Shown one piece after another: positions 11,183-19,199 of a stretch of DNA of 22,294 nt. Origin of the DNA: Gnetum montanum (Eukaryota > Streptophyta > Gnetopsida > Gnetales > Gnetaceae); contig MNCI01030517.1 in assembly GCA_015680685.1 (NCBI GenBank), forward strand, positions 287,408 to 309,701, written 5' to 3'. Position 1 is the first letter of the stretch; every line of letters begins with the position of its first letter. The position numbers were made by a program, and so were the translations under genes. The notes under the pieces are model-generated. The model did no database searches. It was not told the origin of the DNA and was given only the letters and a program-made list of their open reading frames with translations.

Positions 11183-12019
11183 TTAGAAAAGGTTGATTAA
11201 TTGGAATAAAGGGAAAACCCAAAAAAAAAAAAACAAAACAAAACAAAACAAAAAGAGAAGGAAAAAGAAAAAAAGAAGAAGAGGAACAGTTGGAAGAACA
11301 AAACATACTTGATATGTAAGAATAAAGAAGGATATCCAAATTTTTGAAATTAATATTAATTTGGCTCTTAACAAAGGTGAACTGTGGAAAAAGCCAGCTC
11401 CATGTAGTTTAAATAAAGCTAGGATGATGATGAAACTATAAAGGTACAATACATATTTATGATATTTAATTAAATATTCGACTTTATTGATGTCCAAATT
11501 CATAATGCTTTGACCTTATTGAAATTAACATTTAATTATTAATGCTTAAATTTGAAACAACACTGTAATCTATTACTTTTTCTATAGTGTTAATTAAATA
11601 TCACTTTTTAGAAACTTAACATACGGTATGCTTATGCTTATTTTAATGCTTACAACATACTTTGAATGTGAAAATATGATTTTAATAATAAAAATATTTT
11701 AATCCTTACTTAATAAATAAAGGTCATTACGCAGAGGTGTAATGCTCATTTCACTAGGCTCATTATCTCTTGGCCTAGCGTTATGACAATAATTATTTAT
11801 TTACTGTGACAAACTCTAACCAATTAGGAGTTGGCCTATAGGCCAAAACGATGAATCCATTAATGTATTTTTCACATCTGTTTATTTATAATTTTTTATT
11901 AAGTAATTTAGCACACATAAGAGCATCTTTTGAGATTAGTTTGGATTTGGATTTAACATCATCAAAAATAATCTCTCAACATCAGTTCACATAGTTACCC
12001 TGAACTATGAACTTGATGT
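11183..12019. other. AT-rich spacer with A-rich simple repeat and a hairpin
   Basis: An A-rich run with CAAAA units lies at about 11221-11280, and a structured inverted repeat lies at about 11713-11801 (listed separately). The apparent 106-codon minus frame at 11183-11503 is mostly translation of the A-rich run (poly-Phe/Leu) and is not a gene. Confidence 0.5.
11713..11801. repeat. Imperfect inverted repeat (hairpin-forming, about 90 bp)
   Basis: The left arm (AATAAATAAAGGTCATTACG) near 11712-11731 pairs imperfectly with the right arm near 11777-11801, whose complement reads AATAAATAATTATTGTCATA. A perfect inner stem CTAGGC/GCCTAG sits at 11754-11759 and 11773-11778. It could be a small MITE remnant or a transposon-end hairpin. 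No target-site duplication is clear. Confidence 0.4.
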
Positions 12020-12238
12020 CTATAGGTCAACCTTCACTTTTAAGTTATGACCTTTATTGTGAATAGGTTCTCGTGTCATTTTTGGAAGTTGTGAATTGAA
12101 CTCATAACCACTCTCCTTCTTGTTCATTGATTCACATAGCTCATCATAGGCTTGCATTGACATCTCTTTCTCACGCTTCCTTTTCAATGCTATGTATTCC
12201 TCAATGATGATTCCATATCTTACAATGGTAACATTCAC
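12020..12238 (-). other. Unrecognised 72-codon ORF
   Basis: The protein is hydrophilic and charged, with the segment ALKRKREKEMSMQAYDELCE in the middle. It lacks the low-complexity look of neighbouring frames, so it may be an exon or a decayed element segment. I see no convincing splice acceptor just upstream and do not recognise the family. Frames beyond it on the same strand are interrupted quickly. Confidence 0.2.
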
Positions 12239-13640
12239 AAATTATATTACTCATGAATTGATGCATGTTCACAAGTCACCATGTATCTCCATGGGTGACC
12301 TTCCATGAGTTGTTAAATGTGAAACTAATATCTATGCGACTGTTTCATGAGTCCATATTCTTACAATGACCCCTAATCCTTAATAAAATGATTGCCTTTT
12401 CCAAATTCACAATTGCACCTCATGTGACTAAAACTCTGAACATTCTGTGCATTTTTTTCATAGCATATCTTTCTTAATCACTCACCAATGGTGATTCCCT
12501 TGATTAAATTATCTGTAGTAAACCAAACCCGTCTTTTTTATAAAAAAAAAACCCTTTCCAACCCAAACAAAATTTAAATTGTACGGTCTAAAATAACATT
12601 TTTGACTATCTATTTTGGCATTTTTGACTTTATCACTTTGATGCTTTAGCTTTATTTCTTTGGATACATTGTTCATAAAAAAAACACAAAGTAACTTCAG
12701 GAAATGCAAGCTAAGTTATGCACATGATCACAAAAGATCAAGGAAACTCAATAGAAACCCTTTTTCTGGGTGTGCATTCTAAGATTTAAGACTCGGCAAT
12801 TAAAGTGTACCTCAATGTAGTATAGGATTCGTAGTTTATCATTAAATAAAGTGTAAAAAATTATACTTGAATTCTTGAATAGAGCATTGAAGATGCATTC
12901 CAATTTTATGTTAATATTAAAAGAAAAGTAGCATTGCATTTTGTAGCCTGCTGTTATATCTTAATGGATGAATTAGGTAAATGTGAGTAAATATATGGGA
13001 TGAAATGACCATGCTTTGAAATAAAGTTATCTCCACACACATCTCCCATTTTTTGCAAATAACATGGCTTTGATTTCTACGTTAGGCAGAAAGCTATAAA
13101 ACATATTGCAAAATTAATTGGGTTTTGTGGATAATTAATAATAAAAAATTAATGATAAAAATGTTGCCATACACAAAAGGAATAAATATAGGTAAACATT
13201 AAGGAATGTTCAATAGATTTCTGCATCAACAAGGATATGATCTCTATTAGCAATTCATTGAATTTAGAGTGGTGCTTAATAATGGAGTTGAGAACCAAAT
13301 AATAAAGTAGGTACTCCAAACTAGATTGGACTCTCGTATTATGTCAGAGAAGATTCTACATATTTGTGCAGAGCCTGGTATTGTTATATTACTCCTAGGT
13401 AGTAAAAAATTTTACATATGCACTTGCACTTTGCAACTATTTAATTGGCTCAATATTAAAGTATGCATGGTTGGAATCAACCCTTGGATAAATAATGGAA
13501 TCATCAGTTCCATGATGACTACCTACTAACCAATGAAAAATTTATGTGGAAGATATGTTAGACTCATATTTCTTTGCTTTTAGTGATAGACTAGCTTGAA
13601 GTTAGATGCATAATATTGTACATTCTATGGGACAAGCCAT
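12239..13640. other. AT-rich spacer without recognisable genes
   Basis: Short frames on both strands have no domain signature. Nothing supports an RNA gene or an intact element here. Confidence 0.45.
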
Positions 13641-13649
13641 TAGAGGCCA

Positions 13650-13867
13650 TCATTTGGAGTGATGGTAAGGTGCTCATTTTAAGGCAATAAGTCAGGTTTG
13701 AACCTAGACATAGCCACTAAGAAAGAGCTTAAGGTGTTCATTTCTTAGGTCATATGTCATGGGTTTGAACCTAGACACAACCACTAGAAAAGAGGTTACA
13801 CTTTCACTCATCTACCAGTCTTCCCAAGACTAGGATAAGCATTGAGCCTCTAGGTGATGACTCCATA
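13650..13867 (+). repeat. SINE-like repeat with two tRNA-like heads in tandem
   Basis: Two similar segments follow one another. The first, about 13665-13727, has TGGTAAGGTGC followed about 30 bp later by GGTTTGAACCTAG. The second, about 13729-13797, has TTAAGGTGTTC followed by GGGTTTGAACCTAGAC. GGTTTGAACC closely fits the internal B box of RNA polymerase III promoters (GGTTCGA-x-x-CC), and the upstream words resemble an A box at tRNA-like spacing. No folded tRNA with an anticodon is evident. The remainder to about 13867 would be the SINE body. Flanking target duplications were not identified. Confidence 0.5.
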
Positions 13868-14168
13868 CAGAAAATCCATTATTTGAATATTAAATAAATA
13901 ATAATTCCTCAATGAAAAACAAAAGTACAATATGCAAATGTCAACTATGACTGATTGAGTCAATTAAATTATTCACATAAGAAAGTGCTTAGTAATAAAG
14001 TGAATATAGTTGTATTTATGTTAGATCATATCATGAATGATTGCTGCTCAATCTTTTAAATTTCATACCAAAAACTGAAATGATGCAATCTTTATGTTTA
14101 TATTTAAACATTTTCAAATTATTGTGATGGAAAGCAAGCAAGAAAAACAAAAGATAAGAAATCATTAC

Positions 14169-14360
14169 CTTTTCCTCTGATTTATTTACATATGAAGCTA
14201 TGCTAGTTTGCACAAGAACTCCTTTGGACAATGAAGGTGGTTGAGCATTGTCATTTGCATTATAACTTTTCCCTTTCCAAGGACCAGTACTTGCTTCCTT
14301 TATAGCTTGGTCTTTAGCAAAAGACTGCTCTGTATGAGGATTAATTAATGAATCATGTAC
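14169..14360 (-). CDS. RHL1: RHL1-like C-terminal exon (64 codons)
   Basis: The exon lies between CTCTAG and a GTAATG donor and encodes 64 codons, including GPWKGKSYN and ending LVQTSIASYVNKSEEK. The end aligns with the RHL1 C-terminus L-V-Q-A-T-L-S-N-L-F-K-K-A-E-E-K. Its frame is phase 0 at the start, while the preceding exon ends in phase 1, so the pair is off by one base. A short final exon may follow: a TTTCAG with FLV and a stop near 14070 would fit, but this is weak. Confidence 0.75.
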
Positions 14361-14460
14361 CTAGAGATATTAACAAAAAATGTTTCATTATCAAATTATC
14401 CATATCAAAAAAAGAAAAAAAGAATCTAACCATCATAGCATACATTTTACAAGCACTCAC

Positions 14461-14582
14461 CAATGCTAGTTCCAAGATTTTGATCAACATTTTGTCCTTT
14501 TGAAAAAGGTGTCTCTTCTGAATCTGAAGAACTTTGAGCACTCTCTGTGTTAGTGTCATTTTCAGAAGGAGATTCAACAAAT
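14461..14582 (-). CDS. RHL1: RHL1-like exon (acidic, Ser-rich, about 40 codons)
   Basis: The frame reads FVESPSEND, then an acidic serine-rich stretch (SAQSSSDSEETPF), and ends before a GTGAGT donor. The start at 14582 is inferred. Phase and homology require the junction there, but the two bases before it are AA rather than AG. No other AG nearby keeps the frame. Confidence 0.7.
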
Positions 14583-14689
14583 TTGTATGTGCAGGAAAAA
14601 TTCAAATTGAGATTTCACAGAAAATCTAAAAATTTCTTATGTTAGAGTACTGATATTATCCGTTTCATACAAACAAATTATCCACTTAC

Positions 14690-14721
14690 TTGAAGACTTT
14701 TTTTGCTGTCCTTCTAGATAT
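14690..14721 (-). CDS. RHL1: RHL1-like micro-exon (32 bp)
   Basis: A 32-bp exon is bounded by ACATAG and a perfect GTAAGT donor. It encodes ISRRTAKKVF plus two bases (AA). This fits the S-Q-R-N-S-G-K-K-F part of RHL1. It is too short to be found by ORF length and is supported only by splice signals and order. Confidence 0.65.
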
Positions 14722-14797
14722 CTATGTTGGTGTTGGTGCTACATTTGTGTCTGGTTGAATGAGTAATGTTAAAGCATGATGTGGAGTTTCTGCTTAC

Positions 14798-14935
14798 ATG
14801 AGACACTTGTATCTTGCTATCAGAGTCAATATCCATCTCATCCAATTCCTTTGCATATAGCTTTCTTCCAGAAATATTTTCAATATCAACATCTTTGCTA
14901 GCTCCACCTTTAAAGTCAAACTGCTCATGTGTTTT
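14798..14935 (-). CDS. RHL1: RHL1-like exon (FDFKGGAS motif, 46 codons)
   Basis: Acceptor TTCTCAG and donor CAT|GTAAGC are both canonical. The exon starts KTHEQFDFKGGASKD, equivalent to the F-D-F-Q-G-G-A segment of RHL1, and continues acidic (ELDEMDIDSDSK) to IQVSH. The frame is fully open. Confidence 0.82.
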
Positions 14936-15036
14936 CTGAGAAAATTTTATAAAAAACATATAAACTTTTATATAGTGTAAAAGCTAATTAATACCATAAT
15001 CTTCCAAGGGATTTCGCAAAATAAAGGAAAAAAAAC

Positions 15037-15123
15037 CTGATTGAGTTCTGTAGGGAAATCCATTCTTAATTCATCAGGATTCTCTTCCTTTGTCCCAATC
15101 CACCATACATCAGAAAATACAAC
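15037..15123 (-). CDS. RHL1: RHL1-like exon (WWIGTKEENP motif, 29 codons)
   Basis: The exon lies between an ATATAG acceptor and a CAG|GTTTT donor, phase 0 at both ends. It encodes VVFSDVWWIGTKEENPDE and ends FPTELNQ. The W-W-I-G-T-K-E-E-N-P run is the most distinctive RHL1 signature and is intact. Confidence 0.88.
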
Positions 15124-15579
15124 CTATATTAACTTTCCCAAGTTATTATTGAGAATTATCCAGTCATACCCAAATTAATGCTATATTATTTTAGTAACAA
15201 AATTTTCCACAATATTTAATAACATAGAAATAGTTTTTTAAAATGGCATGTTATTTGTGAAAGAAAAGATTTCTTTGAATTACCATTCATTATCTGTATT
15301 TTATTATTCTGAAACGTATAGAAGTATGTTAAAATGTTTTAAAGCTACAAAGCATAAGTGCAACTCTACTTTCATTCCAAATGACAAACTATTGTCTCTC
15401 TAATGATGTAAGTCAAATAACTAACAAGATATCATCATACATAAGAATATTAACTTACTAAGTCACTTTAAAAATATATGATTACTTGAACAATGGTATA
15501 TGAATGTAAGTAGTTTGTTATTATTTTCCAATGATAATCCAGGCCAAGTTTGTTAATTATTGCAATTGATCATCCTTAT

Positions 15580-15690
15580 CAAACTGTTAAAGGAATCCTC
15601 GCAAATAATGTTCCAGAACCTCTTGAAAAATACAAAGGTCAGATATTTGTTCTTTGGATAGACAATGGTACCAAAAAATTTAATCCTACC
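15580..15690 (-). CDS. RHL1: RHL1-like exon (conserved core, 37 codons)
   Basis: The acceptor TTGCAG is intact directly above 15690, and the exon starts in phase 0 with GRIKFFGTIVYPKNKYLT. It ends with EDSFNSL. The 37 codons equal the matching Arabidopsis segment in length. A stretch that is usually R-G-G-K-N reads R-F-W-N, a sign of divergence. The donor following 15580 reads ATAAGG where GTAAGG is expected (inference). Confidence 0.82.
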
Positions 15691-15884
15691 CTGCAATGAG
15701 AAAACAAGCAGTAACGAGCCAGTCATAAATTAACCAAAGCTTGACTTTCAAACACAAGATACAAAATAAAAATAAAAATATGAAAAATATGCATGCACAA
15801 AATATTAAGAACTCAAAGCAAATAGCATTTATGTTTCTCCATGTTGGTACTTAAATTATTGAACCATGAAGAACAAAAATTTAC

Positions 15885-15982
15885 TTAGTCTACATTCTCT
15901 TGAAATAAACGATTTTACATATTAAGACGTATTTAGTCTACATTCTCTTGAAATAAACGATTTTACAGATTAAGACATATTT
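15885..15982. repeat. 48-bp tandem duplication
   Basis: Two copies of a 48-bp unit starting TTAGTCTACATTCTCTTGAA lie side by side (15885-15932 and 15933-15980), differing at only two or three bases. It lies between the KUP-like and RHL1-like exon blocks. Confidence 0.92.
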
Positions 15983-16171
15983 AGGTTTAAACTAACGTAA
16001 GAGTAACTTAGTAATATTTTTTTGGTAGCATTTATTTGTAGCAGGTGCCAACACTTAGGATAGCGAGACAATAAAGCATACAAAGATGACTTCGAAAACA
16101 ATGTATAATTTTCAACATAACAACATCAGAATTCACTAATTCAAACACAACATGACAATTTAAACACAAAA

Positions 16172-16222
16172 AGGGAAAAAAACAAAGTTGAGAAGTAAGA
16201 AAAAAAACAAAGTTGAGAAACT
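16172..16222. repeat. 25-bp tandem duplication
   Basis: The word AAAAAAACAAAGTTGAGAA occurs twice with a 25-bp period (C at 16183 and at 16208). Confidence 0.8.
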
Positions 16223-16676
16223 CTTAAGTGATGAAAGTAACTTATGTGGTCAAAAAATATAAGTAACTTAAACACTTGCAGCCAATATAACCCTTGCCTT
16301 GACTTTAAAGACTATCGATAATATAAAAAGTATACCCTCAACCCCACTGGCAAGTGACACCCCAAAATATTATTTGTAAAAGATCAATTCTTATAGAGTA
16401 TCTATATCAAACTCTTTTAAAGACTATGATAAGTTCAGTAAGGTGGAGGAAGATCATGGATGAACTTAAATAGAAGAAGCTACTTAGTGCACATTCAACA
16501 AAGCTAATGGAGCAATCAAAATGAGCATTTTTATTAATTAAAACTTTGGAATAACCCCACACAGATGCAAGCCTTAAAAACAGTTTTTATTTTTATTTTT
16601 TATTTTTGCATTTCACATCAACTGCTGAAAAGGTCAAAACCACTTGTTAAAAATATAACATAACAATCCTGCTTAC

Positions 16677-16727
16677 TTTCATGCAAAGAATGAAACTTCA
16701 CTTTAATGCCTGATACTACCGAGAGAA
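16677..16727 (-). CDS. KUP-like exon 3 of fragment (51 bp)
   Basis: This small exon encodes ILSVVSGIKVKFHSLHE and matches the V-L-S-A-V-S-G-I-K segment that directly follows V-L-T-P-A-I-S in this family. The donor GAAA|GTAAGC is intact. The bases before the deduced start read GGCAA where CAG is expected. An upstream TATAG at 16735 could serve as an alternative acceptor in phase 0. Confidence 0.78.
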
Positions 16728-16828
16728 TTGCCATCTATAAACCCACAATAAAATGATTAACATAAAATCACAACCCTCCCTACATCAGTATTCAATGACC
16801 TAGAAACAGATTACTTTTATGAACGTAT

Positions 16829-17077
16829 TAGACATGGTTGGTGTAAGCACACCATCACCTATAACCATACTTGCACCAAACAAAACTAAAAGAAGTAGAA
16901 TAACGCAGCGCTTGTGATGCTTCTGAAAGAATGGCTTGATCATGCTTGCCAGAGGTCTACTTTTGGAGTTGTATTCTGCCTTGTATCTGTCAATGTTTTC
17001 ATCTGATGTATCATCATTTGGCAGTAGTCCTATGTTGGCATATCTACATAGTAATGAATACAAAGCAAAAGTCCTGC
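16829..17077 (-). CDS. KUP-like exon 2 of fragment (membrane segment 3)
   Basis: After a 97-bp GT-AG intron the exon opens with RTFALYSLLCRYANIGLLPN and reaches CVILLLLVLFGASMVIGDGV and LTPTMS. Family members read G-E-G-G-T-F-A-L-Y; here the joined sequence is G-E-G-R-T-F-A-L-Y, a Gly to Arg change. The end at 16829 is the ancestral junction deduced from phase (249 bp). The bases there are A|ATACGT instead of G|GTACGT. A usable GTAATC donor lies 14 bp further on, at 16814. Confidence 0.9.
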
Positions 17078-17174
17078 CTACATGGAAAAGCCAAGTGTCC
17101 CAAAGTTATTTAAAATTGATAAATATCTTAAAAAGAAAAAATTTATGTAAATGGCAGAAAATATAATTATATAC

Positions 17175-17422
17175 CTTCACCATTGTGATCTGCACATAAA
17201 ACAAAAATTATATATTTGCACAAGGGGATTAATGGGAATGTCCACAAGATCATTGACAAAACACATATAATTTCCTCTTCAGTCTCATACAGCCTCAATT
17301 TGCCAGAGGATGTACTTTTAATAACGTAAAGTGGAGATGTGCTCATGTCGCCATATACTACTCCCAAACTTTGATAAGCCAACGTAAATGCAGCACCATA
17401 TGAAGTTGCATGCATGGTATAT
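17175..17422 (-). CDS. KUP-like exon 1 of fragment (membrane segments 1-2)
   Basis: Acceptor TTTACAG and donor GAAG|GTATAT bound a 248-bp open exon. It contains [20 protein letters not shown], then [19 protein letters not shown], and ends ADHNGEG in phase 1. The leading base before Y-T-M shows that an upstream exon or 5' UTR was spliced here, so the ATG at 17413-17415 need not be the true start. Confidence 0.92.
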
Positions 17423-17853
17423 CTGTAAAGAGGAAATTAATGACAAAATTATTTAAATTTACAATCATGTGTACAAAGAGGTTTTGTAGATATGCACTGA
17501 TATTACTTCTTACCTTTTACAAAGCATTTCAATTCCAGCTTTTACGTTTTAAGATTATAATAAACCTTGTATGTATCCAGATGTAAGATATCATGGTTCA
17601 TGATGTCTTTTACTATAAATCTCAAGAGCTGTATCTATTCTAATCAAACATATTTCACAAACCTTTGTAAAGCAGTGATGCAAAGTTTCGGATCTGAAAG
17701 CATTTAAACTGTAAGAAAAGCTCATTGTTCCTCAAATCTTATTATATTAATATACTCTTTTTTAACGTTAAATAAATAAATAAACACATTTCAACTGCAT
17801 AAGCAATTGAATTACTGCCTTTCCAAGGATGGTAACCATTCCCAGTTTATCAG

Positions 17854-17949
17854 TGTCAGTGTCTTAAGTGGCATGTTACATTCAATTTTGGTTTACACAA
17901 TGTCAGTGTCTTAAGTGGCATGTTACATTCAATTTTGGTTTACACAATG
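17854..17949. repeat. 47-bp perfect tandem duplication
   Basis: The 47-bp unit starting TGTCAGTGTCTTAAGTGGCA is repeated without a single mismatch (17854-17900 and 17901-17947). Perfect identity means a recent event or an assembly artefact. Confidence 0.97.
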
Positions 17950-18180
17950 AGGAAGTAATAGATAAAAGTTTTAACTGAAACATTTATTATGTTGTTACTG
18001 TTTTTTTTTTTTTTTAAGAAAGCTGGGAGGGTCTTGCTATTTAGAAGCTATAAAATCTGCCTTCAGCCAACCTCTCTGGAATTTGACTAGCTTAGTTATA
18101 TATTTATAATATATATCTATAAATTGGCAGAGAGAGTCTTATTTGTTATTTGTTTACGAGTAAAAAGTTCTTTGACTACA

Positions 18181-18256
18181 AAATTTCACGACTTCTGGAG
18201 GAAGAACAAGATTTAAAAACAGAAATTTTCATGCCTTCTGGACGAAGAACAAGAGT
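18181..18256. repeat. Diverged 43-bp tandem duplication
   Basis: The segment containing CTTCTGGAGGAAGAACAAGA near 18192 recurs as CTTCTGGACGAAGAACAAGA near 18235, with related flanks (AAATTTCACG and AAATTTTCATG). It creates the repeated look of a 66-codon plus frame at 18150-18350, which I do not regard as a gene. Confidence 0.7.
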
Positions 18257-18587
18257 TATGTACCTTATTTTTCGTAATGATGGGTTTTCTGAAAAAAAAA
18301 TTCAGCAATTAGTGTATGCTCTCACCTTGGGCCGAATTTGTTGTTTTTGAGAGTAAGAACAACAATCAAATAAAGTAGAACAGATTAATCATCGGAGTGT
18401 TTTGTGTTTTGTTTTTTTTTTTTTTAAGATGAGACAGTTTCAATGCTGCTGCAGAATTCCTCCATCTCTTGCAAATACAATTTTAAAGTGTGTGCCCTTT
18501 TCGAAGCCATAAACAAGGGTGCTACTCCAATTTTTATACCCTTTGTTTTATGTACTTGAAAAGGTGTTTATGACTGCTATCTGTTCC

Positions 18588-19151
18588 TTAAAGCCTACGG
18601 ACATCTTAGAGTGCGTAGGAGTTTCAGGACTGAAGCGTTTTTAACCCGATGTTACCTTACCCATTATGATACCTGCCAAAATCCCCAAATAAGAAGGTTT
18701 AGGGATTTTTAAATCAAATTCAAGAGTGCTGAAATGCCAAAAATATCATATGCCAAAAATATAGTTTGCAATAACCATGTCGGGCAATGGAGATACAAAT
18801 TCAAATTATCTTTTTGAGGGCTCCAATTCAGAAACTCCAGAAATAAAACAGAACGCGCGCTTCATTACCAGACGAATTATATACAAATAAATAATTTCAA
18901 CAAGTCAAAACAATGAAACAGAAAATTTTATCATAATGGCAGTAACAAAACAGTCGCAGAGAATACCACCATTTGTACAATAATGCAAATTGACTGTCCC
19001 AAAATTTGCCGTGATTTCTTGGTTCGATCGCTGGAGATAGAATGGACTTGCAAATCGATGACATGCAGACATCATAAATTGAAACGTGGCTTCTTCTGTG
19101 TCCAAGTAAAAGTGTAAAGTATGCGCAATAATAATAAACCGTAGGCTTTAA
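18588..19151. repeat. 13-bp inverted repeats ending in TTAA, 564 bp span; possible MITE
   Basis: TTAAAGCCTACGG at 18588-18600 is matched by its reverse complement CCGTAGGCTTTAA at 19139-19151. This can be read as 9-bp terminal inverted repeats (AGCCTACGG) flanked by TTAA duplicated on both sides, the piggyBac-type target. TTAA is itself a palindrome, so plain inverted repeats fit equally well. No transposase is encoded. Confidence 0.25.
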
Positions 19152-19199
19152 CGAGAGAGTTTTTCAAAGTCGTTCTATTTGAGAATTCAATAGAGTTCA

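Larger units (their letters stand above)
14169..15690 (-). pseudogene. RHL1: ROOT HAIRLESS 1 homologue, six exons, N-terminal part missing; probably a pseudogene
   Basis: Six minus-strand exons encode in order GRIKFFGTIVYPKNKYLT, VVFSDVWWIGTKEENPDE, EQFDFKGGASKD, SRRTAKKVF, FVESPSEND and LVQTSIASYVNKSEEK. These match, in order and nearly without gaps, the middle and C-terminus of Arabidopsis RHL1 as I remember it. RHL1 is a nuclear DNA-binding subunit of the plant topoisomerase VI complex needed for endoreduplication. The first exons (about the first 100 residues) were not found. All six exon frames are open. However, one donor reads AT instead of GT, one acceptor reads AA instead of AG, and the last two exons differ in phase by one base. 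A decayed partial copy is the best reading, but a functional gene with unusual splicing is not excluded. Confidence 0.82.
15691..16676. other. Junction region between the KUP-like and RHL1-like blocks
   Basis: I searched the minus strand here for the next KUP exon (the G-T-D-K-V-G or G-T-H-K-V region) and for the preceding RHL1 exon (the segment before F-P-Q). I found neither. The stretch is AT-rich with two short tandem duplications. The boundary between the two gene fragments must lie in it. Confidence 0.5.
16677..17422 (-). pseudogene. HAK/KUP/KT potassium transporter fragment, three exons, rest missing
   Basis: Three minus-strand exons encode the start of a plant high-affinity K+ transporter of the HAK/KUP/KT family, a multi-pass membrane protein usually near 750 residues. 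Membrane segment 1 is in [20 protein letters not shown], the family signature. Segment 2 is [20 protein letters not shown], and segment 3 leads into MVIGDGVLTP. The third exon adds ILSVVSGIKVKFHSLHE. Nothing after this was found in the remaining 16.6 kb on this strand, although the usual protein continues for some 550 residues with long exons. The junction between exons 2 and 3 has lost its ancestral splice bases. This is a truncated copy and probably a pseudogene. Confidence 0.9.
17423..18587. other. Spacer upstream of the KUP-like fragment
   Basis: No KUP N-terminal exon is recognisable. On the minus strand a few acceptor/donor-like pairs between 17535 and 17710 could be 5' UTR exons, but nothing confirms them. 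The stretch also holds a perfect 47-bp duplication, a T-run at 18001-18015, a diverged 43-bp duplication at 18181-18256 and another T-run near 18410-18424. Confidence 0.4.

Noticed and set aside
11183-11503. 106-codon minus frame rich in Phe and Leu
   Set aside because: It is mostly the translation of an A-rich simple repeat, with no domain.
15037-15579. U12-type (AT-AC) intron in the RHL1-like gene
   Set aside because: The donor ATAAGG lacks the ATATCC consensus and the acceptor ends in AG, so a mutated GT donor is more likely.
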